Shown: positions 39,135-48,036 of the stretch, in pieces | How the letters are laid out: each line of letters opens with the position of its first letter | Numbering within the stretch: position 1 is the first letter of the stretch | Assembly (NCBI GenBank): GCA_035535055.1 | Contig: DATLQT010000034.1 | Coordinates: forward strand, 1 to 64,000 | From: UBA6019 sp035535055 | GTDB taxonomy: Bacteria; Chloroflexota; Dormibacteria; Dormibacterales; Dormibacteraceae | Direction of reading: 5' to 3' | Length of the DNA: 64,000 nt | Translations under genes and position numbers: made by a program | The notes under the pieces: generated by a model | What the model saw: only the letters and a program-made list of their open reading frames with translations | What the model was told of the DNA's origin: nothing | Database searches by the model: none

Positions 39135-40499
39135 CTACGCCTGTTTGGCGAGCTCTTGGAGCGAGTACCCGAGGATCCGCGAGAACGCGGGGAAGGGGTG
39201 GATCAGGTCCGCCAGGACGGACAGGGGAGTCCGTGCCTTCACCGCCAGCGACAGTTCCGAGAGCATCTCGCCAGCCCGCGGCTGGAGGATCGTCGCGCCC
39301 ACCAGGACGCCGGCTCGACGATCGCCGACCAGCTTGACCAGGCCGTGCTTGAAGTCGTGGATGTAGCCCCTGGCGCTTTCCGCCGGGTCGGTGCTGAAGG
39401 TGATGACGTCGATTCCCGCCTCTCGCGCGGCGGCCTCGCTCAGCCCGACCGAGGCTACCTCGGGATCGGTGAAGGTGACGCGCGGCACGGCCGAATGATC
39501 CGCCCTGGCCGGCCGGCCGGTCAGCGCGCGGCCGATCAGCTGGCCGTGGTAGTAGGCGAGGTGGGTGAAGCCTCCGAGGCCGGTCACGTCGCCGCCTCCG
39601 TAGATGCCGGCGGCGGCCAGCAGGGTCTGCGCATCCACCTTCAACCAGCCGCGCTGGGTGGTCTCCAGGCCGGCGGCGGCAAGGTCCACCGTCCCCAGCC
39701 GCGGTTTTCGGCCGGTGGCGACCAAGAGGATTGCGGCCTCCACCGAGGAGCCGTCGGCAAGGTGGAGCCGCACGCCGCTCGCGATCTTCTCGACCCGGGC
39801 GACCTTGCAGCCGCCGTGCACCTCGATCCCCTCGGTTGCAAGGTGGGCGGCGAGCAACTCGCCGGCCTCGGGCTCCTCGGCGGGCACGACCCGGGTCGCG
39901 TCCTCGAAGACGTGGACCCTGGACCCGATCCGCGCGTAGGCCTGGCCCAGCTCGACTCCGATCGCCCCGCCGCCCAGGATCGCCAGCGAGGCCGGGAGGG
40001 TCTTGGGCAGGGTGGCCTCGCGGTTCGTCCAGTAGGGCACCGCGTCGAGGCCCGGGATGGGCGGGATGAAAGGGTCGGTGCCGGTGGCGATCACCACCGC
40101 CCGCCGCGACGTCAGGGTGCGCTCACCGACGGTGACCGTACGCGGACCGGTGAGGCGCGCCTCGCCCCGGACCAGTTCCACCCCGTCACCGGCGATGGCC
40201 CTGGCCGGGTTGGTGTCGTCGAGGTCGCGAGCCATCCAGAGAACCCGCTGGGAGATCTTTGGGAAGTCGACCGTCCAGTCGACCCGGCTCGCCGCCAGGT
40301 TCCGCGCCTCACCGGCCTCGTCCAGCACCTCGGCCGAGCGCAGCAGCGTCTTGCTGGGGATGCAGCCCCAGTAGGGGCACTCGCCGCCGACCAGCTCCCG
40401 CTCGATCACGGCCATGGTCAGGCCGGAGCCCTTCAGCTCGCCGGCCACCGCCTCGCCGCAGACGCCGCCGCCGAGGCAGACGACGTCGAACTCGTCCAT
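39135..40499 (-). CDS. Pyridine nucleotide-disulfide oxidoreductase
   Basis: A 454-residue FAD enzyme of the dihydrolipoamide dehydrogenase/mercuric reductase class. The FAD motif is CLGGGVCGEAVA, the redox disulfide loop is GGECPYWGCIPSK, the NAD(P) motif is ILGGGAIGVELGQAYA, and IYGGGDVTG binds the second FAD segment. At the C-terminus the usual HPxxxE dyad reads HPFPAFS, so the Glu partner of the catalytic His is missing. It may be an NAD(P)H-dependent reductase of low-molecular-weight disulfides. ATG 40499 begins DEFDVVCLGG. The upstream transporter ATPase gene ends two bases before it. Confidence 0.88.
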   Translation of the reverse strand: MDEFDVVCLGGGVCGEAVAGELKGSGLTMAVIERELVGGECPYWGCIPSKTLLRSAEVLDEAGEARNLAASRVDWTVDFPKISQRVLWMARDLDDTNPARAIAGDGVELVRGEARLTGPRTVTVGERTLTSRRAVVIATGTDPFIPPIPGLDAVPYWTNREATLPKTLPASLAILGGGAIGVELGQAYARIGSRVHVFEDATRVVPAEEPEAGELLAAHLATEGIEVHGGCKVARVEKIASGVRLHLADGSSVEAAILLVATGRKPRLGTVDLAAAGLETTQRGWLKVDAQTLLAAAGIYGGGDVTGLGGFTHLAYYHGQLIGRALTGRPARADHSAVPRVTFTDPEVASVGLSEAAAREAGIDVITFSTDPAESARGYIHDFKHGLVKLVGDRRAGVLVGATILQPRAGEMLSELSLAVKARTPLSVLADLIHPFPAFSRILGYSLQELAKQA

Positions 40500-40500
40500 C

Positions 40501-41475
40501 TCAGTTGTTCTCCGTTGGCGCGGGCAAAGCCCGCAGGGACTGCTGCACAGAGGAGGCACCGAAGTCGCCCAGGTAGTCGGTGCCGGCGTACACCGGCAGC
40601 GTTTCACGGCCCGACTCGAGCAGCCTCGCGAGCGCGTCCGCGAGGCTCGAATCGGCGGCCAGCCGGATTCCGTTCGCGGGCTTCCGGGAGTGATTGAGGT
40701 CCTCGGTGTTGATCGGGATGACAGCCAGCAGCTTGAGCATCCGCTCGTGGCCCAAAAAGCCGGTGACGAAGCCGTTGGCGGGGCGGCCGAGGATCTCGAC
40801 CGGGGTCGCGTACTGCTCGACGGTGGCGCCGAAGTCCAAAAGGGCGATCCGGTCGCCCACCCGGATCGCCTCGTCGATGTCGTGGGTAACGAAGACGACC
40901 GTCTTGTGGAGGGTCTTCTGGATCCGGATGAATTCGTTCTGGAGCCGCTCGCGGGTGATCCGGTCAACGGCGCCGAAGGGCTCGTCCATCAGGAGGATCG
41001 GTGGGTCGGCGCCCAGCGCCCGGGCGAAGCCGACCCGCTGCTGCTGGCCGCCCGAGAGCTGGTGCGGGTAGCGGTCGCGGTACTCACCGGGGTCGAGCCC
41101 GACCAGCTCCAAAAGCTCTTCGACGCGGCGTTTGACGCGCTGCCGGTCCCATTTCCAGAGCCGCGGCACGGTGGCGACGTTCTCGGCCACCGTCTGGTGC
41201 GGGAAGAGGCCCGTCCGCTGGATGACGTAGCCCATCTTCAGGCGCAGCGCCACCGGGTCGAGCTTGAGCGCGTCCTCCCCGTCCACGACGATCCGGCCAC
41301 TCGAAGGCTCGATCAGGCGGTTGATCATCCGCAGCGTGGTGCTCTTGCCACAGCCGGAGGGGCCGACCAGCACGCAGGTCTCGCCGGCATCGATCTCCAG
41401 CGAGAGGTCGTGGACCGCGTTGGTCCCGCCCGGGTAGTGCTTGGCGACGTGCTCGAGCACGATCATGGCCGGCAT
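40501..41475 (-). CDS. opuBA: Quaternary-amine ABC importer, ATP-binding subunit
   Basis: A 324-residue ATPase of the OpuA/OpuB/OpuC (ProV-like) family for glycine betaine, choline or carnitine uptake. Walker A is GPSGCGKSTT, the Q-loop region reads GYVIQRTGLFPHQTVAENV (typical of ProV), the signature is LSGGQQQRVGFARAL and Walker B is ILLMDEPFGAVD. A partial CBS-like C-terminus (LADALARLLESGRETLPVY) may sense ionic strength. Start ATG 41475, with ATG 41466 as an alternative. It is divergent from the two permease genes and the binding-protein gene, which complete the system. Confidence 0.9.
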   Translation of the reverse strand: MPAMIVLEHVAKHYPGGTNAVHDLSLEIDAGETCVLVGPSGCGKSTTLRMINRLIEPSSGRIVVDGEDALKLDPVALRLKMGYVIQRTGLFPHQTVAENVATVPRLWKWDRQRVKRRVEELLELVGLDPGEYRDRYPHQLSGGQQQRVGFARALGADPPILLMDEPFGAVDRITRERLQNEFIRIQKTLHKTVVFVTHDIDEAIRVGDRIALLDFGATVEQYATPVEILGRPANGFVTGFLGHERMLKLLAVIPINTEDLNHSRKPANGIRLAADSSLADALARLLESGRETLPVYAGTDYLGDFGASSVQQSLRALPAPTENN

Positions 41476-41496
41476 CGGCGCTGCTAGCGTAGGGCG

Positions 41497-42165
41497 GTGG
41501 GGCCGCTGCTCGACGCGACCGACCCCTGGATCCGCTGGGACTGGTTCTGGCTCCACGTCCCGGTCTTCGAGGCCCGTCTCCTCGAGCACGTCGAACTCAC
41601 CGCCATCGCGGTGGTGGTCGGCATCGTCATCGCGGCCCCGATGGCGATCGTCGCCTATCGCTGGCGACCGCTCCGCGACCCCCTGCTGGCGATCGGCGGG
41701 CTGCTCTACACAATCCCCTCCCTCGCCCTTTTCGCCTTCCTCATTCCCTTCACCGGGCTCACCGTGCTGACCTCCGAGATCGGTCTCGTCAGCTACACCC
41801 TGCTGATCCTGCTCCGCAACATGGTGGTCGGCCTGGAGGGCGTCCCCGAAGAGGTCCGCGACGCCGCCCGCGGCATGGGCTACCGGCCGCTGGCGATGCT
41901 GCTCCGGGTCGAGATCCCGCTGGCGACGCCCGCGATCCTGGCCGGCATCCGGATCGCGACGGTCACCACCATCGGGCTGGTGACGGTCACCGCGCTGATC
42001 GGGGAAGGCGGCCTCGGCCAGCTCATCAACGAGGGATTGATCGAGGACTTCAAGACGCCGCTGGTGGTCGGAACCGTCCTCTCCATCGTCCTGGCCCTGG
42101 TCGCCGACCTCGGGCTGGCCGGCGTCGAGCGGCTGCTGACGCCCTGGGCGCGGAGGTCCCTCTAG
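41497..42165 (+). CDS. opuBB: Quaternary-amine ABC importer, permease 1
   Basis: A 222-residue membrane subunit with about six helices and the binding-protein-dependent transport motif EVPEEVRDAARGMGYRPLAM, the EAA loop that docks on the ATPase. The family feature GLLYTIPSLALFAFLIPFTG, next to the second helix, is typical of OpuBB/OpuBD. It begins at GTG 41497, 21 bases from the divergent ATPase gene, and is followed after two bases by a second permease. Confidence 0.9.
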   Translation: MGPLLDATDPWIRWDWFWLHVPVFEARLLEHVELTAIAVVVGIVIAAPMAIVAYRWRPLRDPLLAIGGLLYTIPSLALFAFLIPFTGLTVLTSEIGLVSYTLLILLRNMVVGLEGVPEEVRDAARGMGYRPLAMLLRVEIPLATPAILAGIRIATVTTIGLVTVTALIGEGGLGQLINEGLIEDFKTPLVVGTVLSIVLALVADLGLAGVERLLTPWARRSL

Positions 42166-42167
42166 GC

Positions 42168-42878
42168 GTGGTCTTCCTCGGCCAGGTGATCGCATGGTTC
42201 TTGAACCCCGCCCACTGGACGGGCAGCCACGGCGTGCCGACCAGGGTCCTCGAGCACCTCCAGATCTCGGGCATCGCGGTCGGCGCGGCGCTAGTCATCG
42301 CGCTGCCGATCGGGATCGCGCTCGGCCACTGGGGACGAGGCGGCCTGCTGGCGATCAACGTCTCCAACGTCGGCCGGGCGCTACCCAGTTTCGGGATTCT
42401 GGTGATCGCCTTCGAGGTCTTCGGACTCAACAACACGCCGGTCTTGGTAGCGCTGACGCTGCTCGCCATCCCCCCGGTCGTCACCAACAGTTTCATCGCC
42501 GTCCGCGACGTCGACCCCGAGCTCCGCGACGCAGCGCGCGGCATGGGGATGCGCGAACGCCGGGTCCTGTTCGAGGTCGAGCTGCCACTGGCGCTGCCGC
42601 TGATCATGGCCGGCATCCGCACCGCCGCGGTCCAGGTGGTGGCAACCGCGACCCTGGCCGCGCTGATCGCGGGCGGCGGCCTCGGCCGCTACATCCTGGA
42701 CGGCCTTGGCCAGCGCGACGACGTCCAGGTCTTCGCCGGGGCAGCGCTGGTGGCGCTGCTGGCGATGGCCGTCGAGCTGGCGTTCAGCGGCTTGGAGCAA
42801 ATCGTGACCCCCCGTGGTATTAAGGGGAACCCTGTCGGGAGGATGGCCGTCGGGGTGGTGGAGCCACGGCTGTTCTGA
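42168..42878 (+). CDS. opuBD: Quaternary-amine ABC importer, permease 2
   Basis: A 236-residue permease paralogous to its neighbour. It carries VGRALPSFGILVIAFEVFGL and the EAA loop DPELRDAARGMGMRERRVLF. OpuB/OpuC systems use two different permeases in one complex, and both are present here in order. It starts at GTG 42168, two bases after permease 1. The final residues before the stop vary from the family. An AGGAGG lies before the following binding-protein gene. Confidence 0.89.
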   Translation: MVFLGQVIAWFLNPAHWTGSHGVPTRVLEHLQISGIAVGAALVIALPIGIALGHWGRGGLLAINVSNVGRALPSFGILVIAFEVFGLNNTPVLVALTLLAIPPVVTNSFIAVRDVDPELRDAARGMGMRERRVLFEVELPLALPLIMAGIRTAAVQVVATATLAALIAGGGLGRYILDGLGQRDDVQVFAGAALVALLAMAVELAFSGLEQIVTPRGIKGNPVGRMAVGVVEPRLF

Positions 42879-42913
42879 AACGAAAACCACCCCCGGCGAG
42901 TACTCAGGAGGAC

Positions 42914-43843
42914 ATGAAACCGATGCGCAGCTTCAAGTTCCAGGCGTTCCTGATGACGATCCTCGGCCTTTCTTTAATAGCCAGCGCCTGCGGAACCTCG
43001 GGTGGTGGCTCCCCCTCGACCACGACCAAGGAGACACTCACCTTCGCCGGCTTCAACTTCAGCGAGTCCACGATCCTGATGGACATCTATGGCAAGGCCC
43101 TCGAAGCCAAGGGCTACAAGATCAATTACAAGGCCAACCTCGGTAGCCGCGAGGTCGTCGAGCCGGCGCTCGCCAGCGGCCAGATCGACTTCTATCCCGG
43201 TTACGCGGCGACCGACCTCGAGTTCATCAACAAGGGGAAGGGCGAGGCCACGGGTGACCCCCAGGCGACCACCGCCAAGCTCAACACCTACCTCTCCGCG
43301 ATCGGCGCCAAGGCGCTCGACCCCTCGCCTGCGCTGGACGCCAACGCCTTCGCGGTGACCAAGGCCACCGCCGCCAAGTACAGCCTCACCAAGCTCTCCG
43401 ACCTTGCCCCGGTGGCCGGCCGGATGGTGCTCGGCGGACCGCCCGAATGCGCGACCCGGCCCTATTGCCAGCCGGGGCTCAAGAGCGTCTACGGCGCCAA
43501 TTTCAAGGACTTCAAGGCGCTCGACGCCGACGGCCCGCTGACCCGCGCGGCGCTCAGCGGTGGCCAGGTCGACATCGCGCTGGTCTTCTCCAGCGACGGT
43601 GACCTCGACAGCCGCGGCTACGTCGTTCTCGACGATGACAAGCACCTGGAAGCGGCCGACAACGTAGTCCCCATCATCCGGACCAAGGTGCTCAACTCCG
43701 AGATCACCTCGATCTTCAACAAGATCTCGGCCGCGCTCAACACCACCGACCTGCGCGCCATGAACAAGAGCGCCGGCATCGATCACGTCGATCCCGACAC
43801 GCTGGCCGCGACCTGGCTTAAGCAGCACGGCTTCACCAGCTAG
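42914..43843 (+). CDS. opuBC: Quaternary-amine ABC importer, substrate-binding lipoprotein
   Basis: A 309-residue lipoprotein with a signal peptide ending LIASACG (lipobox Cys) and a Ser/Thr linker. The binding domain has the OpuAC/OsmX features ETLTFAGFNFSESTILMDIY and ASGQIDFYPGYAATDLEF, where the tyrosine forms part of the aromatic cage for trimethylammonium groups. It has a strong AGGAGG before ATG 42914. With the two permeases and ATPase it completes an importer that would protect against osmotic stress. Confidence 0.9.
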   Translation: MKPMRSFKFQAFLMTILGLSLIASACGTSGGGSPSTTTKETLTFAGFNFSESTILMDIYGKALEAKGYKINYKANLGSREVVEPALASGQIDFYPGYAATDLEFINKGKGEATGDPQATTAKLNTYLSAIGAKALDPSPALDANAFAVTKATAAKYSLTKLSDLAPVAGRMVLGGPPECATRPYCQPGLKSVYGANFKDFKALDADGPLTRAALSGGQVDIALVFSSDGDLDSRGYVVLDDDKHLEAADNVVPIIRTKVLNSEITSIFNKISAALNTTDLRAMNKSAGIDHVDPDTLAATWLKQHGFTS

Positions 43844-43847
43844 CGAT

Positions 43848-44471
43848 CTGAACCGAATACAGGGCTACCTCGACCTGGCGGACTACCGCCGCCGGGTCGG
43901 GGACCTGTACCGGCTGCCTTCCCTTAAGGATTGGCGGCGGGAACGCGATCGCCTGTTCCGCGACCATCCCCAGTCGCCGATCGAGGACCAGGCGGCGTTC
44001 GCCGGCATCGACTATTTCCCGCCCGACCCGGCCTTCCGGGTGAGGGCCCGCTTGCTTGCGCCCGATCAACCCGGCGAGCTGGTGATCGAGACCGGCGGCG
44101 AGGACGGCGCCATCCGCTACCGGCGCGCCGGGATGCTCGCCTTCGAGCTTGCCGGGACGGCCTGCCGGCTGACGGTGCTCTCCCTCGTCGCCTACGGGGG
44201 CGGCCTCTTCCTGCCCTTCAAGGACGCCACCTCGCGCGCTGAGACCTACGGCGGCGGCCGCTACCTTTTCGACACCGCCAAGGACACCGACGGACTGGTG
44301 CTGGAGATTACCGAGGGGGCGCCCGAGGTGACCATCGACTTCAACTTCGCGTACAACCCGTCCTGCGCCTACAGCCCGCGCTGGGCGTGCCCGCTGGCGC
44401 CGCCCGAGAACACTCTGCCGGTGGCGGTCAGGGCTGGCGAGCTCCGGTACGTTCCGGTTCCGGGTTCCTGA
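43848..44471 (+). CDS. DUF1684 protein (probable CTG start)
   Basis: A DUF1684 protein of about 207 residues and unknown function. Family features are YRRRVGDLYRL, a conserved Trp-Arg-rich helix (DWRRERDRLF), FAGIDYFPPDPAFRV, LVAYGGGLFLPFKDAT and the final DFNFAYNPSCAYSPRWACPLAPPEN. The first ATG/GTG/TTG in frame is GTG 44040, which would delete 64 family residues. Every earlier codon back to the stop at 43761 is non-canonical, and CTG 43848, seven codons before the homologous start, is the best candidate. It follows the binding-protein stop by four bases. Its 3' end overlaps the convergent MFS gene by 44 bases. Confidence 0.82.
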   Translation: MNRIQGYLDLADYRRRVGDLYRLPSLKDWRRERDRLFRDHPQSPIEDQAAFAGIDYFPPDPAFRVRARLLAPDQPGELVIETGGEDGAIRYRRAGMLAFELAGTACRLTVLSLVAYGGGLFLPFKDATSRAETYGGGRYLFDTAKDTDGLVLEITEGAPEVTIDFNFAYNPSCAYSPRWACPLAPPENTLPVAVRAGELRYVPVPGS

Positions 44472-45987
44472 TTCCCACCAGGTTCACCAGGGCGCCCGCG
44501 ACCAGCAGCATCGCCCCGATCACCATGGCGACATGGAAGGCGTCACCCGACGCGAGCCGCGCCGCCTGCGCGAGCGCGGCCGAGACCCCCGGGCGCGGCC
44601 GGTTGAGCGGGCTGACCAGCGCCCGCAGCGCGGGCGAGTCGGCGCTGCCGGTCCGGTTCGCCAAGGAGGCGTAGAAGGTCGCCGTCACGGCGACGAAGAC
44701 GGCGGCGCCGGCCAGCTGCGGCCCGATCCGCGAGATCGCGTTGTTGATCGCCGAGGCGAGGCCGGAATGGCGGACCGAGACCGAGGTCATCACCACCGAC
44801 GTCAGCGGGGCGACCAGGATCGAGATGCCGAGGCCGAAGACGATCGAACCGGGCAGGAGGTTCACCAGGTAGTCGGCGGGCGGCAGAAGCGTGGCCGGGT
44901 TCGACGGCTGCGCCAGCCAGGCCTGCTCGAGGGCCGGCACCCGCGCGAACAAGAGCACGCCGGCCGCCATCAGCAGCGGCCCCACCACCATGAAGAGCCG
45001 GGGGCCGTGGCGACCGGCCAGGCGACCGACACGGGCCGAGAGGAGGGCGAGCAGGAGGCTCCCCGGGATGCCGCTCAACCCCGCGGCGGCGGCGTCGTAG
45101 AGGAGCGTGCCCTGGAGGAAGAGCGCCAGGTTGTAGAGGACGACGTAGAGCGCTCCGTAGATCAAGAGCGTCGAAAAGTTGACGACGCTGAAGTTGCGGG
45201 ACCCGAAGAGCTCTAGGGGGATGAGCGGGTTCGGCCGCCGCGCCATCAGGAAGGGCAGCGCGACGGTCGCCACCGCGCCAAGCCCGATCGCAAGGTAGGC
45301 CAGCGGGTCGCGCCACTCGCGCTGCTGGCCGTAGATGGCGCCGAACGCGAGGCCGCCGACGCCGGCCGCCACCACCGCGGCGCCCACCCAGTCGAAGCTG
45401 GCCTTTGAGGTCTGGTCGCGGGTCTCCGCGACGTGCGCGAGAACCGCGTAGAGGGCGAAGGCGACCAGCGGGATGTTGATCAAAAAGACCGCCCGCCAGG
45501 AGACGGTGTCGACCAGCACTCCGCCGATGAAGGGCCCGAGGAGCGTGATCCCGGAGGTGGCCCCGGCCCAGATCCCGTAGGCGCGTGACTGAATGGGCCC
45601 CGTGAAGGTGGACGCGATCAGCGAGAGCGAGCCCGGTACCAGCAGGGCGCCGCTGGCGCCCTGCAGCAGCCTGAAGACGACCAGCAGCTCCAGGTTCGGA
45701 GAGAGGCCGCAGAGGATCGAGGTAAGCCCGAAACCGGTCAGGCCCAGCGCGAACATCCGCCGGCGGCCGTAGTGGTCGTTGAGCGCGCCGGCGAGGATCA
45801 AGAGCGAGCTGAGGGTGAGCAGGTAGCCGGCATAGACGTAGGTCTGGCCCTCGAGGACCCCGAAGAGGTGCACCGGCAGCTGCCGCCCGATCTGCGGCAG
45901 CGCGACGTTCACAACCGACGAGTCGAGAAAGACGATGCCCGAGCCGAAGACCGCGGCCGCCAGGGTCCAGCGCTGGGCGGCCGTCAA
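44428..45987 (-). CDS. DHA2-family MFS drug exporter (14 TM)
   Basis: A 519-residue proton-coupled multidrug exporter with about 14 membrane segments. The motifs FLDSSVVNVALPQIG (helix 1), GALNDHYGRRRMF (loop 2/3) and LLVPGSLSLIA (motif C region) are characteristic of the EmrB/QacA group. I use TTG 45987 as start, giving TAAQRWTLAAAVFGSGIVFLD; the frame upstream is antisense to the next gene. No TetR-type regulator is adjacent. It overlaps the DUF1684 gene at its 3' end. Confidence 0.88.
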   Translation of the reverse strand: MTAAQRWTLAAAVFGSGIVFLDSSVVNVALPQIGRQLPVHLFGVLEGQTYVYAGYLLTLSSLLILAGALNDHYGRRRMFALGLTGFGLTSILCGLSPNLELLVVFRLLQGASGALLVPGSLSLIASTFTGPIQSRAYGIWAGATSGITLLGPFIGGVLVDTVSWRAVFLINIPLVAFALYAVLAHVAETRDQTSKASFDWVGAAVVAAGVGGLAFGAIYGQQREWRDPLAYLAIGLGAVATVALPFLMARRPNPLIPLELFGSRNFSVVNFSTLLIYGALYVVLYNLALFLQGTLLYDAAAAGLSGIPGSLLLALLSARVGRLAGRHGPRLFMVVGPLLMAAGVLLFARVPALEQAWLAQPSNPATLLPPADYLVNLLPGSIVFGLGISILVAPLTSVVMTSVSVRHSGLASAINNAISRIGPQLAGAAVFVAVTATFYASLANRTGSADSPALRALVSPLNRPRPGVSAALAQAARLASGDAFHVAMVIGAMLLVAGALVNLVGIRNPEPERTGARQP

Positions 45988-46011
45988 AGTGCGGCTATCG
46001 TATGGCTCGAC

Positions 46012-46524
46012 ATGGAGAGGACCCGAGCGCTGGCGGACTTCGACCGCAGCCGCGACGAGTTCCTGGCCGCGATGGACGTGGCGCCCGACGCCTGTCTCAC
46101 CTACCTGAAGCCGGGCGACATCTACTCGATCGGCGGCCTGGCGGTGCACTGCAACTGGGTCCTGCGCCATTACGCGTGGGTGCTCGAACGCCTCGCCGCC
46201 CCGGCTCGCGCAGAATTCCGGATCGCGGATCCCCCGGAGGAGAAGGCGGCGGCCGACCGCCGCGCCCTCGCTGGCCTGGAGCCGGGCGAGCGGGCCGCGG
46301 AGTTCCGAACCCTGGCGACGCTCCACGGCGACGTGCTCCGGCTCGCCCTGGCCATCCCCGAGGAGTCCTGGGAAAGCAAGACCGGCGTCTTCTACGGCGA
46401 GGCCAAAGAGGCTCACCCGACCAGCGCCGACGACGTCACCGGGTGGCTCCGCGACCATTACCTTGAGCACGTGCCGCAGGCGACGGCCCTGATCGCCGTG
46501 TGGCGAGCCTCGGCGGCCAGTTGA
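46012..46524 (+). CDS. DinB-like protein
   Basis: A 170-residue protein with the helical pattern of DinB-superfamily bundles. Probable metal ligands are in AVHCNWVLRHYAWVLERL, ATLHGDVLRLAL and RDHYLEHVPQATALI, which give His at the three usual helix positions. Similarity is pattern-based, so the call is moderate. ATG 46012 is the only strong start in the gap after the divergent MFS gene. The stop lies 25 bases inside the EVE-domain gene, so it heads an overlapping operon. Confidence 0.68.
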   Translation: MERTRALADFDRSRDEFLAAMDVAPDACLTYLKPGDIYSIGGLAVHCNWVLRHYAWVLERLAAPARAEFRIADPPEEKAAADRRALAGLEPGERAAEFRTLATLHGDVLRLALAIPEESWESKTGVFYGEAKEAHPTSADDVTGWLRDHYLEHVPQATALIAVWRASAAS

Positions 46525-47165
46525 CGGAGAGCGAACAGAGCCAGCAGGCGGAGCCGGCCGAGGCGACCGCCGCTCCGCCGACCGCCGCCGGCGCGCCGGC
46601 GGCCCCGGGCAAGCGGCGGCGCCGCGGCGGCAAGGGCCGGACCGGGGGCTCCGGCGGGGCCGGATCCGGCAGCTCCGCTGGCGGCGGCCGGGCGTCTCAG
46701 TTCTGGATGATCGTCAGCTCGCCCGACAACTTCACCCGCACCCGCGAGCACGGCTTCTCCATGCAGGGCATCAAGAGCCGGCACAAGAACCGCGTGGCCA
46801 GCATGCACTCGGGCGACCGCATCCTCTACTACATCACCGGCCGGATGGCCTTCGCGGCGACGGCCACCGTGGCCTCGCCGATGTACGAGGACCACACGCC
46901 GATCTGGCGCACCGACCGCCGCGACGAGGATTACCCGTGGCGGGTGCGCATCCGCCTCGACCAGCTGCTCGAGGAGCCCGAATGGGTGCTGGCCAAGCAC
47001 ATCGCCTACCGGCTCGAGTACGTGAAGAAGTGGCCGCCGGAGCACTGGACGCTCGCCTTCCAGGGCCACCTGCACCAGCTGCCGCGGGCGGATTTCGGCC
47101 TGCTCGAGGACGAGATCCTCCGGCTGGCTCGACGGCAGCCGTCCAGGGACGGGGTTGCCGGCTGA
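46500..47165 (+). CDS. EVE (PUA-like) domain protein
   Basis: A 221-residue protein. The first 65 residues are low-complexity and contain a basic Gly-rich run (KRRRRGGKGRT), which may bind nucleic acid. Residues about 66-205 form an EVE domain: FWMIVSSPDNFTRTREHGF, the MQGIKSRHKNRVASM strand and GDRILYYITGRMAFAATATV. EVE domains are PUA-like readers of modified bases in DNA or RNA. It overlaps both neighbours, and the downstream gene is a queuosine-salvage homologue, which supports a role with modified nucleobases. Confidence 0.82.
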   Translation: MASLGGQLTESEQSQQAEPAEATAAPPTAAGAPAAPGKRRRRGGKGRTGGSGGAGSGSSAGGGRASQFWMIVSSPDNFTRTREHGFSMQGIKSRHKNRVASMHSGDRILYYITGRMAFAATATVASPMYEDHTPIWRTDRRDEDYPWRVRIRLDQLLEEPEWVLAKHIAYRLEYVKKWPPEHWTLAFQGHLHQLPRADFGLLEDEILRLARRQPSRDGVAG

Positions 47166-48036
47166 CCCGCTCGGGGTCCGGGTCGCCTGCCGGCGGGTGC
47201 TGGCCGAGGCACTGGAGGTCCGCCTCGGCTCCCTCGAGACAGCGGTGGAAGCGCTCCGCGAACGATCGTTGCCGCGCTGGGACGACCGCCGTCACTACTC
47301 GGGCGAGCGGCTCCTCGAGTACGTGCTGGTGCTCGACACCCTCAACTTCTCCTTCTGGGGCGCTCCGGGGGGCTACTGGAGGCTGGCCGAGTCACTCCGC
47401 GACGCCTTCGACCATGGCGACCCGTTGTGGGATGCGGCGCGGCTGCTCGAGCTCGACGCGCCAAGGCTGGGAGCGATCATCGGCGACCCTCCCCTCCTCG
47501 ATCGCCGGGTGGCCGCCCTCCACGAGCTGGCCCTGCTGGCCGTTCGCGAGGCGGCCGGGCAACTCGCCGGCCTCGTGCCGCCCAGCGCGCCCGAGCTGGC
47601 CGCCTTCCTCTCTCGCAACCTGGAGTCGTTTCGCGATGTTTCTACCTATGGAGAGCTCGAGGTGCCCTTCCTGAAGCGAGCCCAGATCGCCGCCGCCGAC
47701 CTCTGGGGCTCGGGGGCGGTGGCCTATCCGGACACCGACCAGCTGACCTGTTTCGCCGACTACAAACTGCCCCAGGCGCTCCGCCACCTGGGGGCCATCG
47801 AGTACACCGACCACCTGGCCCGGAAGGTGGACGACTGGGTCGAGCTCGAGCCCGGGTCACCGGAGGAGGTCGAGATCCGAGCCGCGACCGTGGTCGCGGT
47901 GGAAGAGCTCCGCGACCGCCTGGAGGATTCGGGCCGGCGGCTGCTGGCGGTCGAGGTGGACTGGCTGCTCTGGGACTACTCGCAGGGCCTTTTCCCGGTG
48001 CGCCCGCACCACCGGGTCAGGACCGTCTTCTATTGA
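47155..48036 (+). CDS. Queuosine salvage (Qng1/DUF2419-like) protein
   Basis: A 293-residue homologue of queuosine 5'-phosphate N-glycosylase (Qng1, DUF2419), a family best known in eukaryotes, where it frees queuine from queuosine. Typical segments are RRHYSGERLLEYVLVLDTLNFSFW, VPFLKRAQIAAADLWG, LTCFADYKLPQALRHLGAIEY and VEVDWLLWDYSQG, which include the conserved Asp-x-Lys/Arg-x-Pro-Gln active-site region. It starts at TTG 47155, inside the EVE gene end, and overlaps the AlkA-like gene. With tgt at 36690 the cell could recycle queuine; this is inferred. Confidence 0.82.
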   Translation: MPADPLGVRVACRRVLAEALEVRLGSLETAVEALRERSLPRWDDRRHYSGERLLEYVLVLDTLNFSFWGAPGGYWRLAESLRDAFDHGDPLWDAARLLELDAPRLGAIIGDPPLLDRRVAALHELALLAVREAAGQLAGLVPPSAPELAAFLSRNLESFRDVSTYGELEVPFLKRAQIAAADLWGSGAVAYPDTDQLTCFADYKLPQALRHLGAIEYTDHLARKVDDWVELEPGSPEEVEIRAATVVAVEELRDRLEDSGRRLLAVEVDWLLWDYSQGLFPVRPHHRVRTVFY

